A stretch of DNA of 64,000 nt from Locusta migratoria (taxonomy: Eukaryota > Arthropoda > Insecta > Orthoptera > Acrididae): positions 644,430,898 through 644,494,897 of the forward strand of contig CM048746.1 of assembly GCA_026315105.1 (NCBI GenBank), in the 5' to 3' direction. This document shows positions 54,090 through 64,000 of this stretch, in pieces (positions within the stretch are counted from its first letter, which is position 1; the number at the start of each line of letters is the position of its first letter). The translations under genes and the position numbers were made by a program. The notes beneath the pieces were generated by a model. It searched no databases, had not been told where the DNA came from, and was given only the letters and a program-made list of their open reading frames with translations.

Positions 54090-54330
54090 GGCAAAGGGCA
54101 GAGAGACATCAAAATGGCCGCTAGCGCTTACGCGGCCGGCATAAACTGCATCCGCTGTGTAAACGCGAGGCTGCTGTGGCGCCACGTATAGCTGTTTCCT
54201 CTGTTTGCACGGCGAGCCGTTTGCTTTGCGCGCTGCGCTCTAAGGACACCGCGGACTGCAAAATCAACACGCGGACGCACGCTGCGATGACTTTAGAATG
54301 AATCTCTCTGCCTCTCCGCTCTAATGTCTG
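54090..54330. other. CpG-rich non-repeat block
   Basis: Moderately CpG-dense (ggccgctagcgcttacgcgg). Short frames without similarity. Confidence 0.4.
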
Positions 54331-54639
54331 CCCGGGCGGGACTCGAAGTAGAGTCCTTACGTTTCGCGGACGCCTTATGTCTCTTCCCGCAGGCGCTATG
54401 TCGAAGATTTTACCCGTTCAGGTATTCAGTGTACCGGACGGATGTTGGTATTGTGGATGTTACGGAGTTTCGATTCCTAATCCGAAAGTTCGGAACTTCC
54501 GATTCATTTTGCTCCTTCGATACCGATTTCGGTTCCGATAAATTTTAAACGGAAGTTATATCGGAGGTTGATGTACAGTCACTACAGTGGCGGCGGCGGT
54601 CTCAGTCAGCGTGTACAACCATTTTCTTGTCAATTTTTT

Positions 54640-55415
54640 TCTCCATTATCCGTGGCTTCGGCCTTAGTGATCATATGCCTGCTCTACATTCCTCCATCGC
54701 TCCCACTTGCAGCCAATCACCTGCTCCTAGTCTCATGTCCTCGTTCCTTTTGTCAACATTGTCTTTCCATCTTGTCCGTGGTCGTCCCCGGTGTCTCCTT
54801 CCAGCTACCGTTCCCAGCAACACATCATGAGGGATCCTCCCTTCGCTCATCCTTGCTACATACCCAGCCCAGGTCAACCTTCTTTTCATTCTTTCTATAA
54901 TGTCGGGCTGTGCGAAAAGCTCTTTTTATTCTTGGTGTTTTCGAATTCTCCATTCTCCTGTTGCTGGATCAATCACAGGACCATAGATTTTTCGGAGGAT
55001 TTTTCGTTTGAAAACCAGTAGTTTCTGTGCATATGTTCTTCTAAGGGTAAGGCTTTCACAACCGTACATAATCACTGGCATAATAATACTTTGATAGAAC
55101 TTGGTCTTGAAATTTCTTGTCAGGGACCTTTTCTTTAACACGTCCTGAAGGCTAAAGTATGCTCTGTTGGCTGCAACAGTTCTTGCATTTATTTGAATTT
55201 CACAGAGGTTCTGATCACTAAAGAGGCTACCAAGATATTTGAAAGTACTCGCCCTTTTGAATCGGTGATTGTCCACCGTGAGCGGGTCCCCATCACTAGC
55301 CGACATGTTTAGGACCAGGCATTGCGTCTTGTCTTCACTGACTTGCAAGCCTGCTTTACTGGCAATCTGGCAGTACGAGCTTGCCATTCTTCTCAGCTCA
55401 TTCCTACTTCCGTCC
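54640..55415 (-). mobile_element. LINE 3' half (RT C-terminal)
   Basis: Minus-strand frame 54926-55435 reads SEDKTQCLVLNMS, STFKYLGSLFSDQNLCEIQI, MPVIMYGCESLTL and KILRKIYGP. After a frame change, 54671-54889 reads RLTWAGYVARMSEGRIPHDV and HRGRPRTRWKDNV. These are the regions downstream of the YADD box in an RTE-like LINE family different from 13958. It directly abuts the Penelope-like element. Confidence 0.88.
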
Positions 55416-55417
55416 AA

Positions 55418-56880
55418 GTTTTGACGTGGTGTCATTATTCACCATGATACCAGTTAACGAAGTTATGACTTTTATAACGGATATTTTCCCGGAAGATCTA
55501 ACTATTCTTTTTAAACATTGCTTGACTTCTAGTCAGTTCCAGTGGGGCGGTGATTTTTATGAACAAGTTGATGGTGTTGCCATTGGTAACCCATTGGGCC
55601 CGGCGATTGCTAATTCGAACAATCGGCTTTAGGAATAGCAAAAAAGAAGCCAGTCCGATGGTATCGGTATGTGGACGATACATTCGTGGTATGGCCTCAC
55701 GGTAAAGAAGCATTGGATGAATTCTTTTCTCATCTGAATAACTTAAATTTAAAAAATCCAGTTTACAATGGAAATGGAAAAAGACAGCGCAATGTCCTTC
55801 TTGGATGTTTTAGTTATGAAAGTGTTAGATGGAAAACTGAAACATCAAGTTTTTCGAAAAGCTACACACACAGACAGATATTTACATAAGAACTCTAATC
55901 ATCACCCACAGCAGAAGAGACGTGTCATCAAAAGTCTCGTTGACAGAGCCAAAAAAATCTGCACTCCGGAACACCTGGATGCTGAATTAAAACACCTGAA
56001 GCAAGCTTTCTAGAAAAATGGTTATTCAGATAAAGAAGTAAACAGGGTTCTGCGACCAAATAATAATAGTGTAAAACACGTGATGAAACAAAGCGATGGA
56101 AGAACACAGTTTCCCTGCCATTTATCGGAAAAGTAACTGATCAAATAGGAAAAATATTACGCAAACACAACATCAGACCGGTTTTCAGACCAACTAAGAA
56201 AATATGTCAGGTACTACGTTCTGTGAAGGATAAACGACCTACTCTTTCTGCTTGTGGCGTTTATAAAATTCCGTGTACATGTGGTAAAGTTTATATTGGA
56301 ACCACAAAAAGAAGTATAGAAACTAGGCTGAAGGAACACAAAAGTCTTTGCCGACTAGGAAAAACAGAGAAATCGGCTGTGGCAGAGCATGCTTTTCAAT
56401 CTGGAAGTAATATAGTGAGGTTTTCCGAAACATCAGTTTTATCTACTATGGCGAATTATTATCCCCAACAATACAGGGGAGCAACTGAAATATATAAACA
56501 TAAAGAAAATTTTAACAGGAAAGAAGAAGCTATGAAACTTAGCGACATATGGACAGTAGCTTTGAAAGATCGACAGGTTTTATCTCTGACCGATTGCAAT
56601 CGATAGTGATGTTTTATCTTTGATAAGGACTATCTCTGCTGATAACGTGACAGCTTGACCACGCCCACTTTTCACAGTATATATGGCGCTCTCAGACACC
56701 CTACTCATCAGTCGGCAAGACTCAACGCAAGTAAGAAGACCTCTGAGGATGTCCGGCGCAGCTCTGGACGAAACGTTAGGTGAAACTGAAAAGTTTTATG
56801 GACCGCGGCCTTATAACCCGGAAGTTCTACCAGCAATTATGACATCCGGTCGTGAAAGCCTTCATTGCATTTCAGACTGT
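55418..56880 (+). mobile_element. Penelope-like element, RT plus GIY-YIG
   Basis: 5'-truncated. In three frames: FDVVSLFTMIPVNEV (first RT Asp), FYEQVDGVAIGNPLGPAIAN, a frameshift, RYVDDTFVVWPHGKEALDEF (catalytic YVDD), FLDVLVMKVLDGKL, RKATHTDRYLHKNSNHHPQQ. After another shift, the GIY-YIG nuclease: GVYKIPCTCGKVYIGTTKRS and ETRLKEHKSLCRLG, with SAVAEHAF. This RT-to-GIY-YIG order is diagnostic of Penelope-like elements. The non-coding 3' part (56610-56880) holds a hammerhead-like core. Confidence 0.92.
56743..56775 (+). ncRNA. Hammerhead-like ribozyme core (candidate)
   Basis: CTGAGGA (56743-56749), a U, GTCC (56751-56754), an 11-nt loop, GGAC (56766-56769), then GAAAC. The conserved CUGANGA and GAAA boxes flank stem II as in hammerhead ribozymes, which are known from Penelope-like elements. 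An extra U before stem II and an unclear stem III leave activity doubtful. Confidence 0.4.
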
Positions 56881-57655
56881 TGTTTCATCAGTCATGACAC
56901 CTGCAGTTCCATTATTTGTTGGACTGTACTGGCTTATACCATGGCCGGCTGCTGCTGCACGTAGTGTGTCTATGCACAGATATCACTGCTCCCGCATTAC
57001 CCAATATTCTGACTACAGCGTTCTAGTGTGCATTTGGTACACGTGTCCAATCATATCCGACAAACATGCTGTTTTGGAAAGTTTTTTTTTTTTTTCCTAT
57101 TGAAGAATTTACTTAATGAGTACAATAGAGAAAAACGCATTCCAATCAGTGACGATCCTTTGTGATGGTGGAAAGTGAGTGCAAGATTTCAAATCCTTTA
57201 CTCGACTGCCCGCCAATATTTGTAGTCTCCACCAAGCTCAATAGCCAGCGAACAACGTTTTAGTGTTGTTGGCCTAATCTGTGACCCTTTGAGGAGTAGA
57301 TTGGACGGAGAAATAGCTGCGAGGTCTTTGTTTATAAAACATAATTCAGTTCTTTTGGAATCACTTCATTTGGGTTGATTTATTATTAGTGTTTGTCACT
57401 ATTATTTCAAACTGCTGTATAAACTTCTTACAGCTATCACAATAAACATACCGTTTACTGCATTCCTCTATCCATCTTCGTTTTCGAGATATTTAATTTT
57501 GAAATCAGGGAGTCCTTTTCTGGACCCCCTGTAGTTGACATATTCACTGATAACTTCCGGAGCGTTAAATATCAGACGATGGTCCGTAAGATATTTTACT
57601 GTGATATTTTAAAACCATATTTCACGCGCCCTAAATGGATAACGTGGCCCACTAG
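56881..57655. other. Mostly unrecognised; possible hAT terminus at right
   Basis: At 57656-57672 CAGTTTGGGAACCACTG is the reverse complement of CAGTGGTTCCCAAACTG, a classical hAT end. No partner terminus or transposase was seen upstream. Confidence 0.4.
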
Positions 57656-57689
57656 ACAGTTTGGGAACCACTGGTCGAGTGCCGGCAGG

Positions 57690-58020
57690 TGCGAGGAGAA
57701 TAGACTGCCGGTGTGCGGCAGACGCGTCCTTTGATTTCCACGTGGCAGCGACGCTATCTGGCAGCCGGCGACAGCGGCCGGAGTAACTCAGGGCGGCCGC
57801 CCTATCTGCGTGACGTTTACCGCCCTCCTAAATCACGGCCCGCCAGCCCGGCGTCCCGGGTTCGACCCCGGCGGCGGCGCCTGCAACCGCGGCGCCGCAC
57901 TAAATCACATTTACCCGCCGCCGCCGCCGCCCAGCCGTCGTAAAGCTGACATCACTACCTCGCGTCCGTCCCTGCCCTGGCCACACCTCATCGTAAGGCG
58001 CGCTAAACCCGATAACGGCA
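57690..58020. other. CpG-rich non-repeat block
   Basis: Dense CpG with cgccgccgccgccgcc runs and ggcggcggcgcc palindromes. No recognised coding. Confidence 0.45.
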
Positions 58021-58242
58021 TTTCAGTTCACAATATACAGTATTTTTCGATATGTCTCGCTGTCACAACTGCGTTTATTCCAGTTTTTTCTGTACTCATA
58101 ACCGCGTATGAGTAAAGAAATGTGTTTGCATGAAATAGCTGCCAAAACGGGTCAACAGATATCGTACGAGAAGACGCAATACATGGAACGACAGACCAAC
58201 AATATACACACAATGCATACGATGTATGGATCCATAAAAAGA

Positions 58243-58429
58243 ACGCCGGCCGCGGTAGCCGAGGGGAATGAGGCGCTCCAGTCACGGTCTGCACGGCCAC
58301 TACGGTCGGGGGTTCGAATCCCCCCTCGGGCATGGATACTTGTGCCGTCCTTAGGATAAGCTAGTTGATAAGTAGTTTGTAACTTTAGGGACTGATGACC
58401 CCGTAGTTAAGTCCCATAAACTATACCAA
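58243..58429 (+). mobile_element. SINE type A
   Basis: Duplication CATAAAAAGA at 58233-58242 and 58430-58439. The tail ends in actatacca rather than the usual caaacatttgaa. Confidence 0.93.
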
Positions 58430-58470
58430 CATAAAAAGAGTGGAAAAATTTAAATGCTTAGGAGAATATA

Positions 58471-59249
58471 CAGGGTGTTACAAAAAGGTACGGCCAAATT
58501 TTCAGGAAACATTCCTCACACACGAAGAAAGAAAATATGTTATGTGGATATGTGTCCGGAAACGCTTAATTTCCATGTTAGAGCTCATTTTATTACTTCT
58601 CTTCAAATCACATTAATCATGGAATGGAAACACACAGCAACAGAACGTACCAGCGTAACTTCAAACACTTTGTTACAGGAAATGTTCAAAATGTCCTCCG
58701 TTAGCGAGGATACATGCATCCACCCTCCGTCTCATGGAATCCCAGATGCGCTGATGCAGCCCTGCAGAATGGCGCATTGTATCACGGCCGTCCACAATAC
58801 GAACACGAAGAGTCTCTACATTTGGTACCGGGGTTGCGCAGACAAGAGCTTTCAAATGCCCCCATAAATGAATGTCAAGACGGTTGAGCTCAGGAGAGCG
58901 TGGAGGCCATGGAATTGGTCCGCCTCTACCAGTCCATCGGTCACCGAATCTGTTGTTGAGAAGCGTACGAACACGTCGACTGAAATGTGCAGGAGCTCCA
59001 TCGTGCATGAGTCACATGTTGTGTCGTACTTGTAAAGGCACATGTTCTAGCAGCACAGGTAGAGTATCCCGTATGAAATCATGATAACGTTCTCCAGTGA
59101 GCGTAGGTGGAAGAACATGAAAAATACTAAAATGAGCTCTAATCTAGAAATTAAGCGTTTCCGGACATATGTGCACATAACATATTTTCTTTCTTTCTGT
59201 GTAAGGAATGTTTCCTGAAAGTTTGGCAGTACCTTTTTGTAACACCCTG
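58471..59249 (-). mobile_element. Internally deleted Tc1/mariner-like element 3
   Basis: The termini CAGGGTGTTACAAAAAGGTA and inverse are present, with TA on the left. The minus strand 58673-59008 encodes the best-kept transposase part of this family: MHDGAPAHFSRRVRTLLNNR (second catalytic Asp), then GRGGPIPWPPRSPELNRLDI, ending GGHFEHFL. The N-terminal third is deleted. Confidence 0.9.
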
Positions 59250-59257
59250 TGTATATA

Positions 59258-59660
59258 CGATGCGCGTCCAGAAAGTAAGTTCCGTTTGGTAATAATATGA
59301 AATTGTACACAGATACAGAAGAAATTTTTATTGCACAAATTCTACAAATCTTATTGCTACAAATTCTACAAATCTTAAAACTAATTTTCCACATAACTGC
59401 CGAAATTTTGTAGGCACTTGTCATAGCGTGCCACAAGTATTTGCATGTATCCTTCACAGAAGGTTGCCGCCTGTGTATTCAACCATATGGTAACAGCTCT
59501 TTATCATCGTTGAAGTGTTGACCACCAAGGACAGATTTTAGGTGTAAGAAGAGATGAAAGTCGCTAGGAGAGAGGTCCGAGCTATATGGAGGATGATCAA
59601 ACAGGTCCCATTGAAATTTCCGTAAGAATTGTTTGGTCACATTTGGTGTGTGAGGTCAGT
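59258..59660 (-). pseudogene. Mariner 3' half
   Basis: Begins CGATGCGCGTCCAGAAAGTA, the terminus of the family at 4697. It runs through the reverse-strand C-terminal coding (tgttgaccaccaaggacaga = LGGQH region) up to gtgaggtcagta. This single, non-palindromic 3' end serves as the reference for the palindromic copy. Truncated at 5'. Confidence 0.85.
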
Positions 59661-59696
59661 AGTAATATTTTATGATGTGATACTATAGAGGAATTT

Positions 59697-60088
59697 CATT
59701 AAAATTTCATATAACAAGTGTACAATTTTTATTGAATACAGAGATATTACTGTAAATATGAAATCCAAATAAACGCAGAGCAAATGTAAATCAAGAAATT
59801 TTGACTGATTTATTCGTCGGTTCTTGGTAGTACAACATTACACTTACTTAAAAGTAGAATTTTGAGTATCTTTTACACGGTTACCCGGTTTTCGGCTTAC
59901 TAGGACATATTCAGACTTTAAACTACGTTGAAAACCGGTTATTTAAAAAAAGTCAATATGGTGATCTACCAAGAACCGTCGAAAGAATCAGTCAAAATAT
60001 CCAAATCAGTTTGTTGTACAAACGAATAGCTGTATGTCTGTACCCAATAAAAATTGGATACACGTTACATGAAATTTTAACTGTAAAT
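59697..60088. repeat. Inverted repeat with CGAAAACCGG motifs
   Basis: The arms 59697-59850 and 59945-60088 are imperfect inverted copies (tacaatttttattg; attttgactgatt; ttcttggta). Each arm holds a CTGAATATG...CGAAAACCGG or related phrase near 59890-59945, like the Penelope-type mini-elements. No target duplication was found. Confidence 0.6.
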
Positions 60089-60971
60089 CGTCTTTATTAC
60101 CATCTTCTAAAATATTTGCTATTTTTCCTGAAACATGCTGTAGTTAACAGGGGAAATATTTGTTTTTGGTGAGCGTTACTAGAAGCTTTATCAAAGAGAA
60201 AGGTCTATGTATAGACATCTGAGTTTGTTCATTATATACATAGGCGCCTCAAATCGTAGGGACTGGATGTATGTAATCGCATTTTATAATGAGGACGTTA
60301 ACACATGTGAGCGACGTAGTTATGCATGAACTGCACGAACACAATTAAATACAGTTTTACAGTGGCAGTCTAAAACACAAAAGTTTTAATCATCACAATA
60401 TATCATACAGTTTCGAAAAGTGATGTTAACGCGGCGATTCATTTGCTGTAAGTTGACAACAAACGAAGTAGATGCGTGAAGCAGACGACTTGTGAGGATC
60501 CAGGGTTTTAGGTTAGTAACCTCTTTGGTACGATTTGGTCGAACGATAGTTATTGTTGGCGTGCAGCGATAGCTGCTGGCAACAATGCTTAGCTTGGGAT
60601 GTTTTTTGTTTGTTGGCCAGTGTGTGGCAGTCTCCCGCCGACCGCAGAGCGAGGCGGTAGTATGTTGACAGTGCGTCCGTAACCCGCGCTTAGCGGTGGC
60701 TAAAGTTTTTGCCCTTCAGTCGTATCGCATATGAGTTTCGGTTGCAGTTGCGTATTGAAATGTTTCAGTGTCGACTTGTAGACATTCATCGTAGTGGCAC
60801 GCGGTTATTTAAACAGTGTATTTAAAGAAAGTTATTCCCCCCCCCCCCCCCCAACCAGGATTACACGTAAATTCTATTAAAAAAACACACACAGAGGATG
60901 AATAGAAAAGTAGCGTTTTGTTGCAATAAGAAATATAAGAATATAAAGTTATTCATAATTACTAGAGAGAA
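60089..60971. other. No recognised feature; one C-run
   Basis: AT-rich, then a GC-richer part near 60560-60750 and a C16 run at about 60838-60853. No domain recognised. Confidence 0.35.
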
Positions 60972-61105
60972 GCCGGCCGGAAATGGCCGAGCGCACTGAG
61001 GCGTCTTGCCACGGTGCGCGAGACTGCTCCCACCAGAGGTTCGAATCCCCCCTAGGCCATGGATGTTGTGTTCGTCCTTAGTTTAAGTTACGTTAAGTTC
61101 GATGT
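60972..61105 (+). mobile_element. SINE type A2, truncated
   Basis: Head gccggccggaaatggccgag and B-box aggttcgaatccc, then the first part of the tail (cgtccttagtttaagtta). The remainder is lost. Confidence 0.82.
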
Positions 61106-61539
61106 AGATCGTCGCTACATGAGCATAGTACTTAAAAAGCGTCGTAAAAAAAAAGTTAAGATGAAGGTTACATTCAAGCCCGGAGATGAGAGTCATTGGC
61201 CCGTAGACCCGGAGAATTCATTCCAAACCCGGGCACTCCGGGCGGCGCCCGGAGATCTGGCAACCCTAGTTACAGACTCAACAAATGCGTACCGTTTGAA
61301 CGCTTCTTTATATTTGGACGGTCTATCGCAATGGGCGCTGCAGCTGACAACGACTTCCTTGTGCGTGTTGCACGTCTCGTATAGAAAGGGCTTTAGAAAT
61401 ACATGTTTCGTCATCGCCCGCAAGTTACTAACGGGATATTGTTTGCTTGCCAATGCGAAGACGACGATTCATCGAAAATTGGCGATTCCTACAAATTAGC
61501 TAAGAAGCACCCTTATCTCGTTTTTTAATTAAGAGAAAC
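61106..61539. other. Unrecognised; GC palindrome
   Basis: A 61228-61252 CCCGGGCACTCCGGGC / GGCGCCCGGAG cluster forms an imperfect palindrome. Frames here show no family similarity. Confidence 0.35.
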
Positions 61540-62050
61540 GTGGAAGAACACAGCAGTTGCTGCTCCTCGGCGCGGCTTCCTGCAGCGGAGCGGCAGTATC
61601 AGTTTTGCATTAGGTTTCTCCGGCGGGAGTCGTAAAAAAGGCCAATCGCGGGGTCGGTCGTATCCTCGGCACATCAAGAGAAAGCGCCGCGGATGACGGC
61701 AGGGTGGTGGGGGTGTATCGGCGGAGCACCTGTCGGCGTGCCGCCGCCATCAATCAATGGCAGCCGGCAGGCTTTTAGGAAATGAGAACTCGGCCGCCTC
61801 GCGCCTCGCAGACGTCGCCCCCGCCCCCACCGCGCCGCCTCCTGCGACATGACGTCACGAGCGCGTAATATTTTATTACGAGGTTACTTTGTCATCTCGC
61901 GAATGGACCTGGGAGCCGCTAGGCGCCGCGCCCTGACGCAATCCGTTACTGCGCGCTTCCCGGCTGCGCCCTCTCTGCTAGCGTCTACCAGAGACTGCCT
62001 ACCACTACGTAAGCTCGTTGCTACACATAGAGACAGGGTTGCCATCGCTC
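61540..62050. other. CpG-rich non-repeat block
   Basis: Dense CpG with TGACGTCA (61850-61857), the palindrome CGTAATATTTTATTACG (about 61864-61880) and atcaatcaatgg. No coding similarity. Candidate regulatory island. Confidence 0.5.
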
Positions 62051-62184
62051 GCTAGTATCACAGACAAATATATATACGTTACTCTGTGCTAGTATTAAGC
62101 CCTTTCTACACGGGAAGTGACAGCTTACGAGATTACTCTTGATGCACCGGTCACGCCGTCCGTGTAAACCACTTGCACAACATG

Positions 62185-62650
62185 CACTAAGGTTCCTATA
62201 AACCCGCATTTCCCCCCCAAAGCTGGCTTTTCTACAAACAACAAATTACAACAAAAGCTAGTACATAACATCAAGTGCAAGCATGACCCATATTCAGACT
62301 CTGGAATATATAAAATAAAATACCAAGAATGCTCCAAATTCTACATAGGACAAACAGGCCGAAATATAAACAACCGATGCACAGAACACATCAAAGCCTA
62401 CACAAACACAAACACACAACATCAGCAATAGCAACACACATAAAAAACACAGGACACCCATTTAAAGAAATTGAGCAGAATGTCAAAGTACTTCACCGAC
62501 TAGACAAAGGACATAAAATGGACCTATATGAAGAACTGTATGTGTATTCACATTATAGAAAATATGAAGACAAAATATTAAATGAAAAAGTGGAAATGTG
62601 AATCAGTAAATTTTTCCGATGTTTCGATAGCATACTCAAATAAAAATGTT
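62185..62650 (+). pseudogene. GIY-YIG nuclease relic (Penelope-like)
   Basis: SGIYKIKYQECSKFYIGQTG (GIY and YIG motifs), then, after a frame change near 62335-62400, TSAIATHIKNTGHPFKEIEQ and KMDLYEELYVYSHYRK. This GIY-YIG domain is clearly different from 55418-56880, pointing to a second Penelope-like lineage. No RT precedes it. Confidence 0.8.
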
Positions 62651-62991
62651 AATAAGTGTAAATGTAGCACTATTGCCAGAATGCATAAATTAGGACAATG
62701 TACAAAAGAAAAATATCCTCTATAAAAACACAGAATACTCTATGGAAATATTGTTTTGATATAAACCCAGCTAAGGATTCCTTTGTAGCATACTCTTTAA
62801 AAATGTATCTTTGGTAAACTTAAGCTTAGAACATCTCTGTAACTGTTTATTTATATGTATGTTTGTTTTTCTGACAACTGATGAACTTGTGTGCAAAAAT
62901 ATTGTGTGTGATGTTTGACATGTGTGAGAAAATTGAAATGCTTTTTAAACGTGTTTCTATCTTCATGAGAGTTTTTTAATCGAATGCAAAA
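62651..62991. other. No recognised feature
   Basis: AT-rich. It could be the 3' non-coding region of the GIY-YIG element. Confidence 0.3.
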
Positions 62992-63180
62992 GCCGCGGCG
63001 GAGCGGCCGAGCGCATTGAGGCGCTATGCTACGATGCGCGACGCCGTTTCCCGTCAGGGGTTCGGATCCCCCCCTCGGGCATGGATGTTTGTGCCGTCCT
63101 TAGTGTAAGGTAGTTCATAAGAGTTTGTAAGTTTAGGGACTGATGATTTCGCAGTCCCTTAAGCTCTACAAACATTGAAT
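62992..63180 (+). mobile_element. SINE type A2
   Basis: Head gccgcggcggagcggccgag and B-box ggggttcggatcccc, with the shared tail ending ctacaaacattgaat. No clear target duplication. Confidence 0.88.
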
Positions 63181-64000
63181 TGAAAACGAAATAAATGTAT
63201 CGTGATCATACATAAATGATAGAAATTGCATATGACACAAAACAATTAATTGAAATACGATAAGTGGAATGGAAATACAACGTTTCGAAAGTCTTTGTGT
63301 TGATAAACGGTATGTTTTGTCTTTCCGTCTGGAGAGAAAACGAACAGTGCACGCCATGTACAACTACCCATGGGAAAAGGCGCTATGCTACGACAATTCA
63401 CGATTTATTCCACAAACTTCCAACAACAGGCCTTGCGCTTTTTTAATAGTCATTTCGTTGCGCGTACGCCGACAGATATTACGACGCCCCAATGAAGCCA
63501 CTGTTCTAAAAAAAAATAAACCACGATCTGTACTTCATTTGTTTGTTTAACACTCAAAAATACAACGAACTGACATCGATTCTATCTTTGCAACGCCCCA
63601 AAGATATGATCACACCGGTAAGACCCAAGGAGGTAAGAATACAGGTAGACGCCCTTACGCTGAATAAGTGAAGCCTGCCTCCGCCATATTGCTAAGTTTT
63701 GGAGAAGTGTTCGTATTGTAGAGGTTATGTTTTATGTCACTTAAAACAGGAATAAAACGTCCGACGGGATGCCGTGATGTACAACGTATTAAAAGCGTGC
63801 AAATGAGCCGTTAAAAACTAAGTTTGCAAATATATTAAGACGAGTATTTATGACTATTTATTCAAGAAAGTATATTGTTTGAAAGTACATACTTTACAGT
63901 GACTGTAGTTTCAATGCATTAACTTAGTTTTAGCTTATAAATAGCATTCCAAAACTGACGAAGATGGCGGACAGGCTTCAACTGACGTATATGCTAGATA
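63181..64000. other. No recognised feature
   Basis: AT-rich DNA. Short frames (63269-63550 and others) show no recognised domain. Confidence 0.35.

Noticed and set aside
61059..61499. 146-codon frame as a possible gene
   Set aside because: It starts inside a SINE (the ATG is in the conserved catggatgt) and runs into unrelated GC-palindromic DNA.

Overview
This window looks like intergenic or intronic DNA from a very large, transposon-rich insect genome, most likely a grasshopper or locust (Schistocerca type). That placement is inference. It rests on many tRNA-derived SINE copies with one shared tail, RTE and CR1/Jockey-type LINEs, mariner and Tc1-like elements, Penelope-like elements with GIY-YIG domains, and the near absence of host coding sequence. 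I could not identify any host protein gene, true tRNA gene, rRNA or CRISPR array.

Layout. 1-2100: a CpG-rich block split by a long-TIR MITE, then copy 1 of a 1.3-1.5 kb TIR repeat carrying a 300-bp palindromic insert. 2240-9450: RTE and LINE scraps, mariner pieces, a SINE split by an unusual palindromic mariner, and internally deleted Tc1-like elements. 9690-12500: SINEs of several types and a CR1-type LINE. 13014-18662: a four-insertion nested stack containing an apparently intact RTE retrotransposon (13958-17255, 1017-aa ORF, perfect 12-bp target duplication). 18690-25030: CpG islands, a Helitron-like element and truncated LINEs. 25138-25587: an inverted-pair element. 28645-33510: a CR1-type LINE, copy 2 of the TIR repeat (opposite orientation) and a LINE tail with RNase H. 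35132-35630: a solo LTR. 36152-37730: two LINEs. 39068-47000: SINEs, a hAT-type MITE, a DDE transposase relic and degenerate 146-bp tandem repeats. 46387-48410: two more inverted-pair elements. 48595-50165: a LINE hit twice by SINEs. 53262-53690: a long inverted repeat. 54640-56880: a LINE abutting a Penelope-like element with RT and GIY-YIG. 58471-59660: Tc1-like and mariner elements side by side. 62185-62650: a second GIY-YIG relic.

Two signals stand out. First, four short elements (1553-1852, 25138-25587, 46387-46871, 47586-48410) share one architecture: a long inverted pair, a hammerhead-like core (CTGANGA-type, short hairpin, GAAAC) in the arms, a short extra tail on one side, and 12-13 bp target duplications. 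The same core lies in the 3' region of the Penelope-like element at 55418-56880, so they look like non-autonomous Penelope derivatives. Second, about a dozen CpG-dense blocks without visible repeats recur every few kilobases through the TE sea. They are candidates for regulatory DNA of a neighbouring host gene.

All TE boundaries come from reading sequence pairs by eye. Target duplications were read directly where quoted.
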